Origin: Sphingomonas citricola
GTDB taxonomy: Bacteria; Pseudomonadota; Alphaproteobacteria; Sphingomonadales; Sphingomonadaceae
Assembly: GCF_019429535.1 (NCBI RefSeq)
Contig: NZ_JAHXZM010000001.1
Span: forward strand, 124,001 to 188,000
Length of the DNA stretch: 64,000 bases
Direction: 5' to 3'
Shown here: piece by piece, positions 32,773 through 42,283 of the stretch
How positions within the stretch are numbered: the first letter of the stretch is position 1
How the letters are laid out: each line of letters starts with the position of its first letter
Notes under the pieces: generated by a model
What the model saw: the letters and a program-made list of their open reading frames with translations, nothing else
Database searches by the model: none
Told to the model about the DNA's origin: nothing
Made by a program: the position numbers and the translations under genes

Positions 32773-34065
32773 TCAAGCGCGATGCGTGCTGTTGTCCTCG
32801 CGCGCGACCTCGCGCCAGCCGATGTCGCGGCGGCAGAAACCGGTCGGGAAATCGATGCGGTCGACCGCGGCATAGGCCGCCGCCTGCGCCGCGCGGACGC
32901 TGTCGCCCGTCGCGGTGACCGCGAGCACGCGCCCGCCGCTCGACACCAGTTCACCGTCCTGCATCCGCGTGCCCGCCTGGAACACGCGCGCGCCGCCCGC
33001 CTCGGCATGTGCGATGCCACCGATCGGGCCGCCGGTCTCGGGCGTGCCGGGATAGCCGCGCGCCGCCATCACGACCGTCAGCGCCACCTCGTCGCGGAAC
33101 CGCGGCGTGGGCAGGTCGGCCAGCCGCCCCTCCGCCACCGCGAGCAGGACCTCGACCAGATCGCCGTCGAACCGCGCCATCAGCACCTGACATTCGGGAT
33201 CGCCGAACCGGACGTTGTATTCGATCAGCTTGGGACCGTCCGCGGTCAGCATCAGCCCGGCGTAGAGCACGCCGACGTACGGACTGCCCGCCGCCGCCAG
33301 CGCGTCGATCGTCGGGCGGACGATCTCGCCCAGCGCGCGCTCCTCGTCCTCCGCCGACAGGCACGCGGCGGGGGAATAGGCGCCCATGCCGCCGGTGTTC
33401 GCACCCGTGTCGCCGTCGCCGACGCGCTTGTGGTCCTGGGCCGAGCCGAACGACGCGCTGCTGGTGCCGTCGCTCAGCACGAACAGGCTGGCTTCCTCGC
33501 CCTCCAGGAATTCCTCGATCACCGCCTCCGCGGGGCCGGACGCGAACAGATCGCGGATCGCCGCCTCGGCCTCGTCGCGCGACATCGCGACGGTCACGCC
33601 CTTGCCCGCGGCGAGGCCGTCGGCCTTGATGACGCAGCGGCACGTGCCGTCACCAGCGAAATCGTCGAGACAGGCGAGCGCGCCGTCGCGCGAGGTGACG
33701 CGGAAATAGCGTGCGGTGGGGATGCCGACGCGCGCGCACAAATCCTTGGTGAACCCCTTCGACCCTTCCAGCCGCGCGGCCTCGCGGCCCGGACCGAACA
33801 CCGGCACGCCGATTGCGCGGACATTGTCGGCCAGCCCCTCGACCAGCGGCGCCTCGGGGCCGACCACGACCAGCCCGATCTGCTGCCGCCGCACGAAGTC
33901 GATCACCGCGCGGTGATCGGCGGGGTCGAGATCGACGATGGTCGCGTGGGCAGCGATCCCGGGGTTGCCCGGCGCGGCGAACAGCGTATCGAGGCGGGGT
34001 GACTGCGCCAGCCGCCACGCCAGCGCGTGCTCGCGGCCGCCCGACCCGATCAACAGGATATTCAT
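32773..34065 (-). CDS. purD: Phosphoribosylamine-glycine ligase (GARS)
   Basis: This 430-aa ATP-grasp enzyme joins glycine to 5-phosphoribosylamine in de novo purine synthesis. It opens [19 protein letters not shown], and has [13 protein letters not shown], the ATP-grasp loop [11 protein letters not shown], and [14 protein letters not shown]. Length is normal. The ATG at 34065 has an AGGGGG site about eight bases upstream. Its start codon shares bases with the xseA start on the other strand (CATG), so its promoter must lie inside xseA coding sequence. Confidence 0.97.
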   Translation of the reverse strand: MNILLIGSGGREHALAWRLAQSPRLDTLFAAPGNPGIAAHATIVDLDPADHRAVIDFVRRQQIGLVVVGPEAPLVEGLADNVRAIGVPVFGPGREAARLEGSKGFTKDLCARVGIPTARYFRVTSRDGALACLDDFAGDGTCRCVIKADGLAAGKGVTVAMSRDEAEAAIRDLFASGPAEAVIEEFLEGEEASLFVLSDGTSSASFGSAQDHKRVGDGDTGANTGGMGAYSPAACLSAEDEERALGEIVRPTIDALAAAGSPYVGVLYAGLMLTADGPKLIEYNVRFGDPECQVLMARFDGDLVEVLLAVAEGRLADLPTPRFRDEVALTVVMAARGYPGTPETGGPIGGIAHAEAGGARVFQAGTRMQDGELVSSGGRVLAVTATGDSVRAAQAAAYAAVDRIDFPTGFCRRDIGWREVAREDNSTHRA

Positions 34066-35569
34066 GGCCGACCCCCTTTTCGATACGTCATCGGACGCTG
34101 CGGCAGGGCGGCTGGTAGCCGAGGCGGTCCCTGGCGACAATGCGATGGCGCTGTCGGTCGGCGAACTGTCGGGCCGGCTGAAGCGGATGGTCGAGGGCGA
34201 GTTCGGCTACGTCCGTCTGCGCGGCGAGATCTCGGGCTACAAGCGTGTCGCCTCCGGCCACTCGTATCTGGCGCTGAAGGACGACAGCGCGGTAATCGAC
34301 GGCGTGATGTGGAAGGGCAACAGCGCATCGCTCGCCTTCCGTCCCGAGGACGGCGTCGAGGTGATCGCGACCGGGCGGCTGACGACCTATCCGGGGCGCT
34401 CCAAATACCAGATCATCATCGAGCGCATGGAGCTCGCCGGCGCGGGCGCGCTGATGGCGCTGCTCGAGCGCAACAAGGCGCGCTTCGACGCCGAGGGGCT
34501 GTTCGCAAAGTCGCGCGCGCGCCGGGCGCTGCCGTTCATGCCGCGCGTCATCGGCGTCGTCACCTCGGGCACCGGCGCGGTGATCCGCGACATCCTTCAC
34601 CGGCTGGAGGACCGCTGCCCGACGCACGTCGTCGTCTGGCCGGTCAAGGTGCAGGGGCAGGGCGCGGCGGAGGAGATCGCCGCCGCGATCCGCGGGTTCG
34701 ACGCACTGCCCAGGGGTGACGCCGCGACGTCGGACGTGCGCGGCACGTCGGCCGGGTCGCGGGATCAGGCTTCGCCGATCCCGCGACCGGACCTCGTCAT
34801 CGTCGCGCGCGGCGGCGGGTCGATCGAAGATTTGTGGGCGTTCAACGAGGAACCCGTCGTTCGCGCGGTCGCCGCCTGCTCGATCCCGATCATTTCCGCG
34901 GTCGGGCACGAAACCGACACGACCTTGTGCGACCATGCCGCCGATCTGCGCGCGCCCACCCCCACCGCGGCGGCGGAGATCGCGGTGCCGGTGCTCGCCG
35001 ACCTGCGCTACACGCTCGACGCGATGGGCGCGCGTACTGCACGCTGCGCCAACCGCCACGTCGAGCGCGGGCGTGAGCGACTGACCGCGCTCGCCCGGCT
35101 GCTGCCCTCGCGCGACCGCCTGCTCGGCCCCCAGCGACAGCGGATGGACGAGGCCGCGATCCGCGCCGATCGCGCGCTCGAACGCCGGGTGACGCGCGGT
35201 CGCGGCGCGCTCGACCGCGTCGCGGGCGCGATCCGTCCCGCGACGCTCGACCGCCGGCTCGAGGCGGCACGCCGCCGTCTCGCCGATGTCGGCCGGCTGG
35301 TGGAAAGCCTCAACCCCGACCGCATCCTCGAACGCGGCTACGCGCGCGTGACGACGCGCGACGGCGCGACGGTCACCACCGCCGCCGCGGCGCGCGAGGC
35401 GGGCGCGCTGACGCTCCGCTTCCGCCACAAGGAAGCCGTCGACGTGAACGTGACGGGGACGGGGCCGGTAACGGGCGGGGGGATGGTTGAGGAACCCTCG
35501 CCGCGCCCCCAGATCCGCCGCAAGCCGGCGGCCGACGCGCCGAAGCCCGACCAGCCGACCCTTCTCTGA
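34064..35569 (+). CDS. xseA: Exodeoxyribonuclease VII large subunit
   Basis: This 501-aa protein has an N-terminal OB-fold ([39 protein letters not shown]), the catalytic core with [17 protein letters not shown] and [18 protein letters not shown], and a long coiled-coil tail. With the small subunit XseB it degrades single-stranded DNA into oligonucleotides. A 20-residue insert lies before the core. ATG 34064 has AGGA five bases upstream; an in-frame ATG at 34145 is less likely because it shortens the N-terminus. XseB is not in the window. Confidence 0.95.
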   Translation: MADPLFDTSSDAAAGRLVAEAVPGDNAMALSVGELSGRLKRMVEGEFGYVRLRGEISGYKRVASGHSYLALKDDSAVIDGVMWKGNSASLAFRPEDGVEVIATGRLTTYPGRSKYQIIIERMELAGAGALMALLERNKARFDAEGLFAKSRARRALPFMPRVIGVVTSGTGAVIRDILHRLEDRCPTHVVVWPVKVQGQGAAEEIAAAIRGFDALPRGDAATSDVRGTSAGSRDQASPIPRPDLVIVARGGGSIEDLWAFNEEPVVRAVAACSIPIISAVGHETDTTLCDHAADLRAPTPTAAAEIAVPVLADLRYTLDAMGARTARCANRHVERGRERLTALARLLPSRDRLLGPQRQRMDEAAIRADRALERRVTRGRGALDRVAGAIRPATLDRRLEAARRRLADVGRLVESLNPDRILERGYARVTTRDGATVTTAAAAREAGALTLRFRHKEAVDVNVTGTGPVTGGGMVEEPSPRPQIRRKPAADAPKPDQPTLL

Positions 35570-35583
35570 CGGAACACCCAGCG

Positions 35584-35784
35584 ATGCTCATGTCGAACAC
35601 CAACCGCCCCGCCAAGCTCCACTACATGGCCAACGGCTTTCGCGTGCTCAGCACCGGCGACCACGTCGTCTGCGCCGCCTCGGGCGTGCCGATCGCGCTC
35701 GACGACTTGCGCTACTGGGACGTCGCCGGCCAACGCCCCTTCGCGACCGCCGACCTCGCCAGCGCGGCGATGCGCCCGCGGTAG
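35584..35784 (+). CDS. DUF2093 domain-containing protein
   Basis: This 66-aa protein contains the DUF2093 core (AKLHYMANGFRVLSTGDHV, CAASGVPIALDDLRYW). The family is confined mainly to alphaproteobacteria and typically follows xseA, as here with 14 bases between. The function is unknown. It may begin at ATG 35584 or two codons later at 35590. No membrane segment. It is convergent with the next gene, only three bases away. Confidence 0.9.
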   Translation: MLMSNTNRPAKLHYMANGFRVLSTGDHVVCAASGVPIALDDLRYWDVAGQRPFATADLASAAMRPR

Positions 35785-35787
35785 GGG

Positions 35788-36312
35788 TTAGCGCACCCGT
35801 TTGACCTTGATCGAGGTTCCCCCTGCGATTGATGCCTTATAAGAACCCAACGCGCCAGCCTTGATCGTGATAGCAGCGCCAACTTGCGGTTCGAAGCGGG
35901 GATTTTCCACGGTTTGCCATACCGACCCGTCCGCCAATGTGAGGTTGAAGCGTGAGTATTGCGCGCCTCCCACGCTCCGAATCGTCGACGTGAGCTCGCG
36001 AACGGCCGTCGCCTGATCGGCTGCATCGCCTAGTGCTGCCCCGTCCGATCCCAGACCAAAGCGGGCGCGACGGCGTTCGACGACCTTTGCCTTGTCAAGA
36101 ACCAGAAGCGATCCGTCCTCTCGCGCGGTGAGAATTGCTTTAGCGGCGCGGTCAAAGCACGCGAGGCGTTTTGAATCCTCGGTGAGCGTGCGGCAGGCGT
36201 TCAGGGCGTCCATTGTTCGCGTGACGTCATCCCGCTGCTCGGCGGCGCAGACCGCGGTTTGTCCCATCACCGAACAAGCAATCGCCAGCCGAACGGCGGT
36301 TCCATAAGTCAT
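35788..36312 (-). CDS. Hypothetical exported protein
   Basis: This 174-aa protein has a signal peptide (about residues 1-23, cleaved near CAAEQ). It then shows CRTLTEDSKRLACFDRAAKA, a Cys-pair pattern (C...RLACFD) shared with several small periplasmic proteins. The C-terminal half is strand-rich, with VWQTVENPRFEPQVG. I do not recognise the family by name. It diverges from the TonB receptor gene, sharing a 237-base AT-rich intergenic region, so the two could be co-regulated. Confidence 0.65.
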   Translation of the reverse strand: MTYGTAVRLAIACSVMGQTAVCAAEQRDDVTRTMDALNACRTLTEDSKRLACFDRAAKAILTAREDGSLLVLDKAKVVERRRARFGLGSDGAALGDAADQATAVRELTSTIRSVGGAQYSRFNLTLADGSVWQTVENPRFEPQVGAAITIKAGALGSYKASIAGGTSIKVKRVR

Positions 36313-36339
36313 CGATTTAAAGCTCCTTTTTCAAATTTA

Positions 36340-36480
36340 GCACAGCAAGACTGTCATAATAACACAAGGCGGTAATCAAATATGTGCTGTTTATGTGACA
36401 GCTTATACGAAAGTGATTAGTCGCTTTGCATCATCATTGTGATTGTTACCGGCGCACGTAAAACCGGATTATCCGGTAAC
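36340..36480. promoter_or_regulatory. AT-rich divergent leader with nested and interleaved inverted repeats
   Basis: The 237-base gap before the TonB receptor is clearly lower in GC than the genes around it. GTTACCGG (36445-36452) pairs with CCGGTAAC (36473-36480); inside it ACCGGA (36463-36468) pairs with TCCGGT (36472-36477), so the two hairpins share bases and exclude each other. Further upstream, AGCACA and CTGTCA (36340-36357) pair with TGTGCT and TGACAG (36384-36402) in interleaved order. Operators or an RNA switch are possible. Confidence 0.45.
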
Positions 36481-36549
36481 TTGTCGTTGCCGTGACAATC
36501 CGATTCACCCAGCGCGGCAAGCTGGGGGGTCAAAAGGGGTAAAGACTAG

Positions 36550-39500
36550 ATGACGGCTACATTCCGTACCCGCCTGCTCGCGTCGACGCTGCTGCTCGGA
36601 GCTGTATCGCTCTCGACGCCGGCTCTCGCGCAGAACAACGAGCCGACGCCCAACGCGAACGCGCAGGGCGAAGTCGGCATCGCGCCGGCTGCCGGCACGC
36701 CCAACACGCCGACTGCAGAGGGCGATATCGTCGTCACCGGCACGCTGATCCGCGATCCGAACGTCATCTCATCGTCGCCGGTGGGTGTGATCGGTCAAGA
36801 GGAGCTGCAGCTTCGCCAGACCAACGTCGCGGAAGAAGTGCTGCGCACCATCCCGGGCGTCGTTCCCAGCATCGGCAGTCAGGTCAACAACGGCAACGGC
36901 GGCGCGTCGTTCGTCAACCTTCGCGGCCTCGGTTCCAACCGAAATCTCGTCCTGCTTGACGGCTCGCGCATCGCACCTGCTGGTCTCGGCGGCCAGGTCG
37001 ACCTCAACAACATTCCGCTCGCGCTCGTGGAGCGAGTCGACAACCTAACCGGTGGCGCAAGCTCGACCTACGGTGCGGACGCCGTCGCAGGCGTGATCAA
37101 CTTCATCACCCGCAGCGACTTCACGGGTATGGAGCTCAACGCTTCCGAGCAGATCACTGAGCGGGGTGACGGTAACTTCTTCCGCGGCGATCTGACGCTC
37201 GGCGCAAATCTCGACGACGGCCGCGGCAACGTGGTGCTCAGCCTGGGTTACCAAGAATCGGATCCGGTATATTTCGGCGGCAACGATCGTCCGAATTCGC
37301 AAGTGACGCTTGAGTCGTACGATCGCACGTACACCGCTGGTCAAGGTTCGTCGACGACGACTCCGTCGCGCTTTGACATCGGTGGCGGGCGCCCTGCTCA
37401 ACAGGTGTCGGCAGACGGCGCTGGCATTCAGAACTATTACGCACCGTTCAATTTCAACCCGGACAACGTGTTCCAGGTACCGTTTAAGCGCTACAACATG
37501 TACGGCGCGGGTCACTACGACGTTGCAGACAATATCACCGTCTACGCGCGCGGCTTGTTCTCCGACAACACGGTCACCACGATCATCGCGCCGTCGGGTG
37601 TGTTTGGTTCGGCGGTCTCGGTGCCGGTCAGCAACCCGTTCTTGAGCGCTGCGCAGCGCAATTACCTGTGCGCCAACGCGGACACGAATACGGCGGTTGC
37701 GGGCAACCAGACGCTAACGGCCGCGCAGTGCGCTGCCGCAGCCGTGGCGACCAGCCCGACTGATCCGAACTACCGCACGTTCAACTTCGGCCTGCGTCGT
37801 CGCACGGTCGAGGCGGGTCCGCGTACCAGCGCATACAACACCCAGATCTTCGATTTCCGCGGTGGTATTCGCGGTGACATCACCAGCGGCATCGGGTTCG
37901 ACCTGTCGGGCTCCTATGGTCGCAGCCGCAACACCCAGAACATTGGTGGTTATGTGCTGCTGTCGCGCGCACGCCAGGCGCTGCTCGCTACCAACACCAC
38001 CACCTGCTTGACCGACACCAACGGTTGCGTTCCGCTCAACGTCTTCGGTCCGGCAGGGTCGATCACGCAGCAGATGGCAAACTTCCTGACTGCGGCCAGC
38101 ACCACTGTCGTTGAGACCACGCTCGGTCAGGCACGCGGTGTTATCAATGGTGACATCGGATTCGGCTCGCCGTTCAGCGACTCGCACATCAACATTGCGG
38201 TCGGTGCCGAGTATCGCAAGTATGGCGCACGCCAGCAGGCGGATACGCTCGCGCAGACTGCGGGTGAACTCGGCGGTGCCGGCGGCGCCGCACCCAACAT
38301 CCGTGGTGGCTACGACGTGGTCGAGGGCTTCGGCGAAATCGTTGCCCCGCTGGTTACCGACCGCCCGTTCTTCCAGAACCTCCAGCTTGAAGCCGGCATT
38401 CGCCAGTCGCACTACAAGGTCGACGCGCAGGGCAACCCGACCTTCAACACCACGACATGGAAGGCCGGTGGCAGCTGGGCGCCGATCAGCGACCTGAAGT
38501 TGCGCGGTACCTACCAGCGTGCGGCGCGCGCGCCGAACATCGGTGAACTGTTCTCGCCAATCTCGACCGGGTTGACCAACCTGGGCGTTGATCCCTGCGC
38601 AGGCGCGAACCCCGTCAACAACGCCAACCTGCGTGCCGTGTGTCTCGCACAGGGTGCACCGGCCGCGACAATCGGCTTCATCAACAATCCGACCGGTGGC
38701 CAGGCGGCGGTGACCGGCGGCGGTAATCCGGCGCTTCGTCCGGAAATCGCCAAGTCGTACACCTTCGGTGCGGTGGTGACGCCGAGCTTCTTCCGTGGTT
38801 TCACCGCATCGGCCGACTATTACCATATCAAGGTAAGCGGTGCCGTCAGCAGTCCGACCCCGGCCGATCTGATCGCGGCATGCTTCGGCTCGTCGCCGAC
38901 GAACCCGCCCGCCAATGCAGCAACGAGCGCAGCCTGCACCGTTATCGGACGTAACCCGATCACGGGCGGCCTCGATGGCGATCCCGCAACGACCACTGGT
39001 CTGTTTTCGCCGCTGTCGAACCTGGGTACGATCCTGACCTCGGGCATCGACGTCAACGTCAGCTACCGGACCCGTCTGGGTCAGCTGTTTGGCGAAGACG
39101 CAGCGCTGAACCTCAGCTTCGTGGGCAACTGGACCGAACAGTCCAAGTTCCAGGCGACCCCGACCTCGCTGAACCGCGAGTGCACCGGTTATTACAGCGT
39201 CAACTGCGGTTCACTACAGCCGGAGTTCTCGTTCAATCAGCGCACCACCTTGTCGCTTGGTCGGGCGGACATCTCGCTGCTGTGGCGCTTCATCAGCCCG
39301 ATGCGCCTCGAGCCGCAACAGCTCGCCGACGACATCGCAGCGGCGGAAGCGGCGAACCGGAACGCAGCGGGGGTGCTGCTGCCGGTGGCGCAGCAAGGTT
39401 GCCCGAACTACACGACCGACGCTGGTGACGCGGTTGCCAATGGCGGTGGTGCATGCTTGATCGACTCGCCGTTCCGCCGGATTGGCGCGCGTCATTATTT

Positions 39501-39693
39501 CGATCTTGCCACGCGCTTCTCGGCATCTGACACGCTCGAATTCACCATCACGGTGCAGAACCTGCTCGACAAGAGCCCGCCGACCGTGGGCGGTACGGTC
39601 GGTTCGACGACCTACAACGGCGGAAACACCTTCCCGTCGACCTACGACCCGCTCGGTCGTAAGTTCGCCGTGGGTGCCCGTCTTAAATTCTAA
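36550..39693 (+). CDS. Large TonB-dependent outer-membrane receptor
   Basis: This 1047-aa protein has a signal peptide (cleaved near ALAQNN, about residue 28), a TonB box region with GDIVVTGTLIRDPN, a plug domain to about residue 200 (LRGLGSNRNLVLLDGSRI, GGASSTYGADAVAGVINFI), and a barrel ending GARLKF with terminal Phe. Such receptors import large substrates using TonB energy. The ligand is unknown. An AT-rich leader precedes it and a rho-independent terminator follows. The nearby sulfotransferase-, AspH- and TonB-like genes suggest a joint function. Longer than typical siderophore receptors. Confidence 0.93.
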   Translation: MTATFRTRLLASTLLLGAVSLSTPALAQNNEPTPNANAQGEVGIAPAAGTPNTPTAEGDIVVTGTLIRDPNVISSSPVGVIGQEELQLRQTNVAEEVLRTIPGVVPSIGSQVNNGNGGASFVNLRGLGSNRNLVLLDGSRIAPAGLGGQVDLNNIPLALVERVDNLTGGASSTYGADAVAGVINFITRSDFTGMELNASEQITERGDGNFFRGDLTLGANLDDGRGNVVLSLGYQESDPVYFGGNDRPNSQVTLESYDRTYTAGQGSSTTTPSRFDIGGGRPAQQVSADGAGIQNYYAPFNFNPDNVFQVPFKRYNMYGAGHYDVADNITVYARGLFSDNTVTTIIAPSGVFGSAVSVPVSNPFLSAAQRNYLCANADTNTAVAGNQTLTAAQCAAAAVATSPTDPNYRTFNFGLRRRTVEAGPRTSAYNTQIFDFRGGIRGDITSGIGFDLSGSYGRSRNTQNIGGYVLLSRARQALLATNTTTCLTDTNGCVPLNVFGPAGSITQQMANFLTAASTTVVETTLGQARGVINGDIGFGSPFSDSHINIAVGAEYRKYGARQQADTLAQTAGELGGAGGAAPNIRGGYDVVEGFGEIVAPLVTDRPFFQNLQLEAGIRQSHYKVDAQGNPTFNTTTWKAGGSWAPISDLKLRGTYQRAARAPNIGELFSPISTGLTNLGVDPCAGANPVNNANLRAVCLAQGAPAATIGFINNPTGGQAAVTGGGNPALRPEIAKSYTFGAVVTPSFFRGFTASADYYHIKVSGAVSSPTPADLIAACFGSSPTNPPANAATSAACTVIGRNPITGGLDGDPATTTGLFSPLSNLGTILTSGIDVNVSYRTRLGQLFGEDAALNLSFVGNWTEQSKFQATPTSLNRECTGYYSVNCGSLQPEFSFNQRTTLSLGRADISLLWRFISPMRLEPQQLADDIAAAEAANRNAAGVLLPVAQQGCPNYTTDAGDAVANGGGACLIDSPFRRIGARHYFDLATRFSASDTLEFTITVQNLLDKSPPTVGGTVGSTTYNGGNTFPSTYDPLGRKFAVGARLKF

Positions 39694-39717
39694 TTCGCGA
39701 ACATTATTGGTGGAGAA

Positions 39718-39744
39718 GGGCGCGCCGCAAGGTGCGCCCTTTTT
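39718..39744 (+). terminator. Rho-independent terminator of the TonB receptor gene
   Basis: GGGCGCGCC and GGTGCGCCC form a 9-bp stem (one G-T pair) with loop GCAA, followed by TTTTT. It lies 24 bases after the receptor stop and between convergent genes. Confidence 0.9.
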
Positions 39745-39808
39745 CGTTCGGCGGCCGAAAACGAAATCCCCGTGAAAGCTATAGTGCTTTGGCGCGCTTT
39801 GGCGGGCG

Positions 39809-40837
39809 TCAGAGCGACAGATGCAAAGCGGCGGGTGGGGCGATTGCGACCCCAGCCGCCTCCGCTACGGCGTGCGCCCAGACGACTACCTTCTCGATCT
39901 CGTCGCGGTGGAGCGCCAGACCATCTGCTTGATCTTGGCTGCGGCGGCCGACCTCGAATGCCGCGCCGGTCTTCGCGTCACGGGTGAAATTATCAGCAAC
40001 GAGTGCGGCCACACTCTTTTCTTCAAGCCGTAGCCCGAACAGCTTCGCGACGGCATCGATGCTCCGCGCGGGTTGCGAAACGAGTACCTCACTACTTAGC
40101 AGTCGAACACGATGTGGCATCGCGGTCGCCAGTCGTGTAAATAACGCTTGTTGCGCCAACCATCCGACCGCCGCCGCTTGCAGGTCGGTATGCAGCAAAT
40201 AGTCTCCGGGCGAGAAACCCAGATCGACAATGCCGTCTGCGAGTTGCTTTTTCAGCAAGTCTCGCACCCACAAGCGGCCCCACATGCCTTTGCGAGCGAT
40301 GGAAGCGACGAACACGGGAAGTGGTGCGTACATCAGCAACGCATGAGCGTCGGTTCGTAATGACAGCATTCCCCCGATCAGTGCGTTCACCACGTTCGAG
40401 GGTTTGACGATGACGCTTTCTGCATCCTCGAACGGTCGGGCGAGGAGCGCTAGAGACTGATCCAGTACGGGGCGGATTTGCGCGGGTGTGGCGCCGCGAT
40501 GCCGCCACCCCACCATGTCGTTCAATACCTGCGGTTCTTTCAACGTCGTCGCAACACCTGGAACGTCGAGCGAGCGCGCCAACAATGTTGAGCAGCAATA
40601 AGCCGAGTGAAAGATGAAGTGCATTGGTGCAGTCGAACACGCGGGAAGATCGGCACGACGGAATGCACGTAAAGAGGGCGTGCCGAGATGTTCGTCGACC
40701 AGGAATGGAATGCCGGCGCGAGTTGCCCGGTCTACCTGTATCATTTGAAAAGCGTCGCGCGGCGCATCGTAGCGATGCACGAGCCACTCTGCCTGTGAAA
40801 TGGTCGAACGCACGAATTGGTCGAGATTGGTAGTCAT
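39809..40837 (-). CDS. Putative sulfotransferase-like P-loop protein
   Basis: This 342-aa protein has a P-loop-like motif FIFHSAYCCSTLLARSLD at about residues 74-91 and KEPQVLNDM just after, followed by a VIVKPSNVVN segment. These resemble the PAPS-binding loops of sulfotransferases, although the usual GxPRSGTT loop is replaced by HSAYCCST. The C-terminal half is helical. The start is probably ATG 40837 (MTTNLDQFV); its ribosome-binding site is weak. It is convergent with the TonB receptor and diverges from the first hydroxylase gene. Catalysis is not proven. Confidence 0.6.
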   Translation of the reverse strand: MTTNLDQFVRSTISQAEWLVHRYDAPRDAFQMIQVDRATRAGIPFLVDEHLGTPSLRAFRRADLPACSTAPMHFIFHSAYCCSTLLARSLDVPGVATTLKEPQVLNDMVGWRHRGATPAQIRPVLDQSLALLARPFEDAESVIVKPSNVVNALIGGMLSLRTDAHALLMYAPLPVFVASIARKGMWGRLWVRDLLKKQLADGIVDLGFSPGDYLLHTDLQAAAVGWLAQQALFTRLATAMPHRVRLLSSEVLVSQPARSIDAVAKLFGLRLEEKSVAALVADNFTRDAKTGAAFEVGRRSQDQADGLALHRDEIEKVVVWAHAVAEAAGVAIAPPAALHLSL

Positions 40838-40912
40838 GAGGAAATAGGTAGCCGGCAAGAATGCCGAAAGCGATCGTTTGCACAGATCAATCCGATCCGG
40901 CATATTACCGCA

Positions 40913-42199
40913 ATGGCCACACATCGGATCGCCGAGCCTGACATTGCCGGCATGCTTCGCACCGCCGCTGCCGCTCAGCGGTCGGGTAACATGTCACAAG
41001 CGACGACGCTGTACTGGCGCGTCCTGGAATTGGCACCGGATCAACCCATCGCGCTCAATGCACTCGGTATGATTGCATTATCCCAAAACGATGCCGCCGC
41101 AGTCGACTGGTTTGAACGAGCGATCATTGCCGATCCCCAGGCGGTCCCACTCCACCTGAATCTCGCGACCGCGCATCGAAAAAACGGCGATGAGCAGGGT
41201 GAGCAACGAGCCCTAGAAGCGACGCTGGCACTTGATCAACGCAACATCATGGCCAACTTCCGCCTCGCGGAACTTCTGGATCGCTCCGGGCGGGAGGCGG
41301 CCGCAATCACCCGATGGCACGGGCTCTCGCTGATGCTTGGCTCAATCAAACCGCGGTCACCTCAGCTTGATGACATATTGGCAAAGGCACGTCAGCGCCT
41401 AGCCGGCCAAAGCGCAAGGCTTGGCACATTGATTGACAGGGCATTATCTGCGCAGCGCGACGGTGCAACGGCGAGCGAGCAGAGGCGCGTCGACGCCTGT
41501 GTTGATGCGATGCTCGGTCGGCGGCGCATTTACAACAATGAATGCCACGGGCTGCACTTCCCGTTTCTACCCGCCGACGAGTTTTTCGATCGAGCTAACT
41601 TTCCATGGATGCCCGCGATCGAGGCTGAAACCGACGCTATTCGTGCGGAGCTGGAAACACTGCTTGCTGCGCCCGACTCTGGCTTTGCCCCGTATGTCGA
41701 CATGGCGCCTGGCAGCCCTGTGGGACGCTGGACACCGCTTGATGGATCACCGCAGTGGAGCGCACGTTACTTGTGGCGTTATGGGCAGCGTGACGATGAG
41801 GTTTGTGCCCGGTGCCCCCGAACTGCGGCAGCGTTGGAGGCTGTTCCGCGTGCCGAACTCTACCAGAAGGCGCCCACAGCCTTCTTCTCAGTTCTGAAAC
41901 CTGGAACGCGCCTGCCGCCACATAGTGGGGTCAGTAACGTTCGCGCTATTGTTCACCTGCCGTTGATCGTGCCGGACCGATGCGGCCTGCGTGTAGGTGG
42001 AGAAACCCGCGAGTGGCAAGTTGGCACCGCAATGGCGTTCGACGATACGATCGAGCACGAAGCATGGAACGAGAGCGAAGAAGTCCGTGCGGTGCTTATC
42101 TTCGATGTTTGGAACCCCCATCTGACCCCGTTGGAACGCGACATGATAAGACGATTGTTCGAAACGATCGGCGAACAGATGCCGAGCGTGAGCGATTGA
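40913..42199 (+). CDS. TPR-aspartyl/asparaginyl beta-hydroxylase fusion, copy 1
   Basis: This 428-aa protein has tetratricopeptide repeats in residues 10-125 (QPIALNALGMIALSQND, VPLHLNLATAHRKNGDE) and a C-terminal AspH-type Fe(II)/2-oxoglutarate domain. The two iron ligands are His about 337 in PPHSGVSN and His about 382 in FDDTIEHEAWN; the ETREW and VLIFDVWNPHL stretches align with animal AspH. Such enzymes hydroxylate Asp or Asn in peptides. ATG 40913 is the likely start. GC content is visibly lower than outside this locus. It diverges from the sulfotransferase-like gene. Confidence 0.88.
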   Translation: MATHRIAEPDIAGMLRTAAAAQRSGNMSQATTLYWRVLELAPDQPIALNALGMIALSQNDAAAVDWFERAIIADPQAVPLHLNLATAHRKNGDEQGEQRALEATLALDQRNIMANFRLAELLDRSGREAAAITRWHGLSLMLGSIKPRSPQLDDILAKARQRLAGQSARLGTLIDRALSAQRDGATASEQRRVDACVDAMLGRRRIYNNECHGLHFPFLPADEFFDRANFPWMPAIEAETDAIRAELETLLAAPDSGFAPYVDMAPGSPVGRWTPLDGSPQWSARYLWRYGQRDDEVCARCPRTAAALEAVPRAELYQKAPTAFFSVLKPGTRLPPHSGVSNVRAIVHLPLIVPDRCGLRVGGETREWQVGTAMAFDDTIEHEAWNESEEVRAVLIFDVWNPHLTPLERDMIRRLFETIGEQMPSVSD

Positions 42200-42283
42200 T
42201 CCCCATCGTAAATGATAGCAGTTGCCGCCGAGCTGGATTTGCATATCGTTCGCCTGAGAACATGACCCCAGGGGGAGTGAGTG

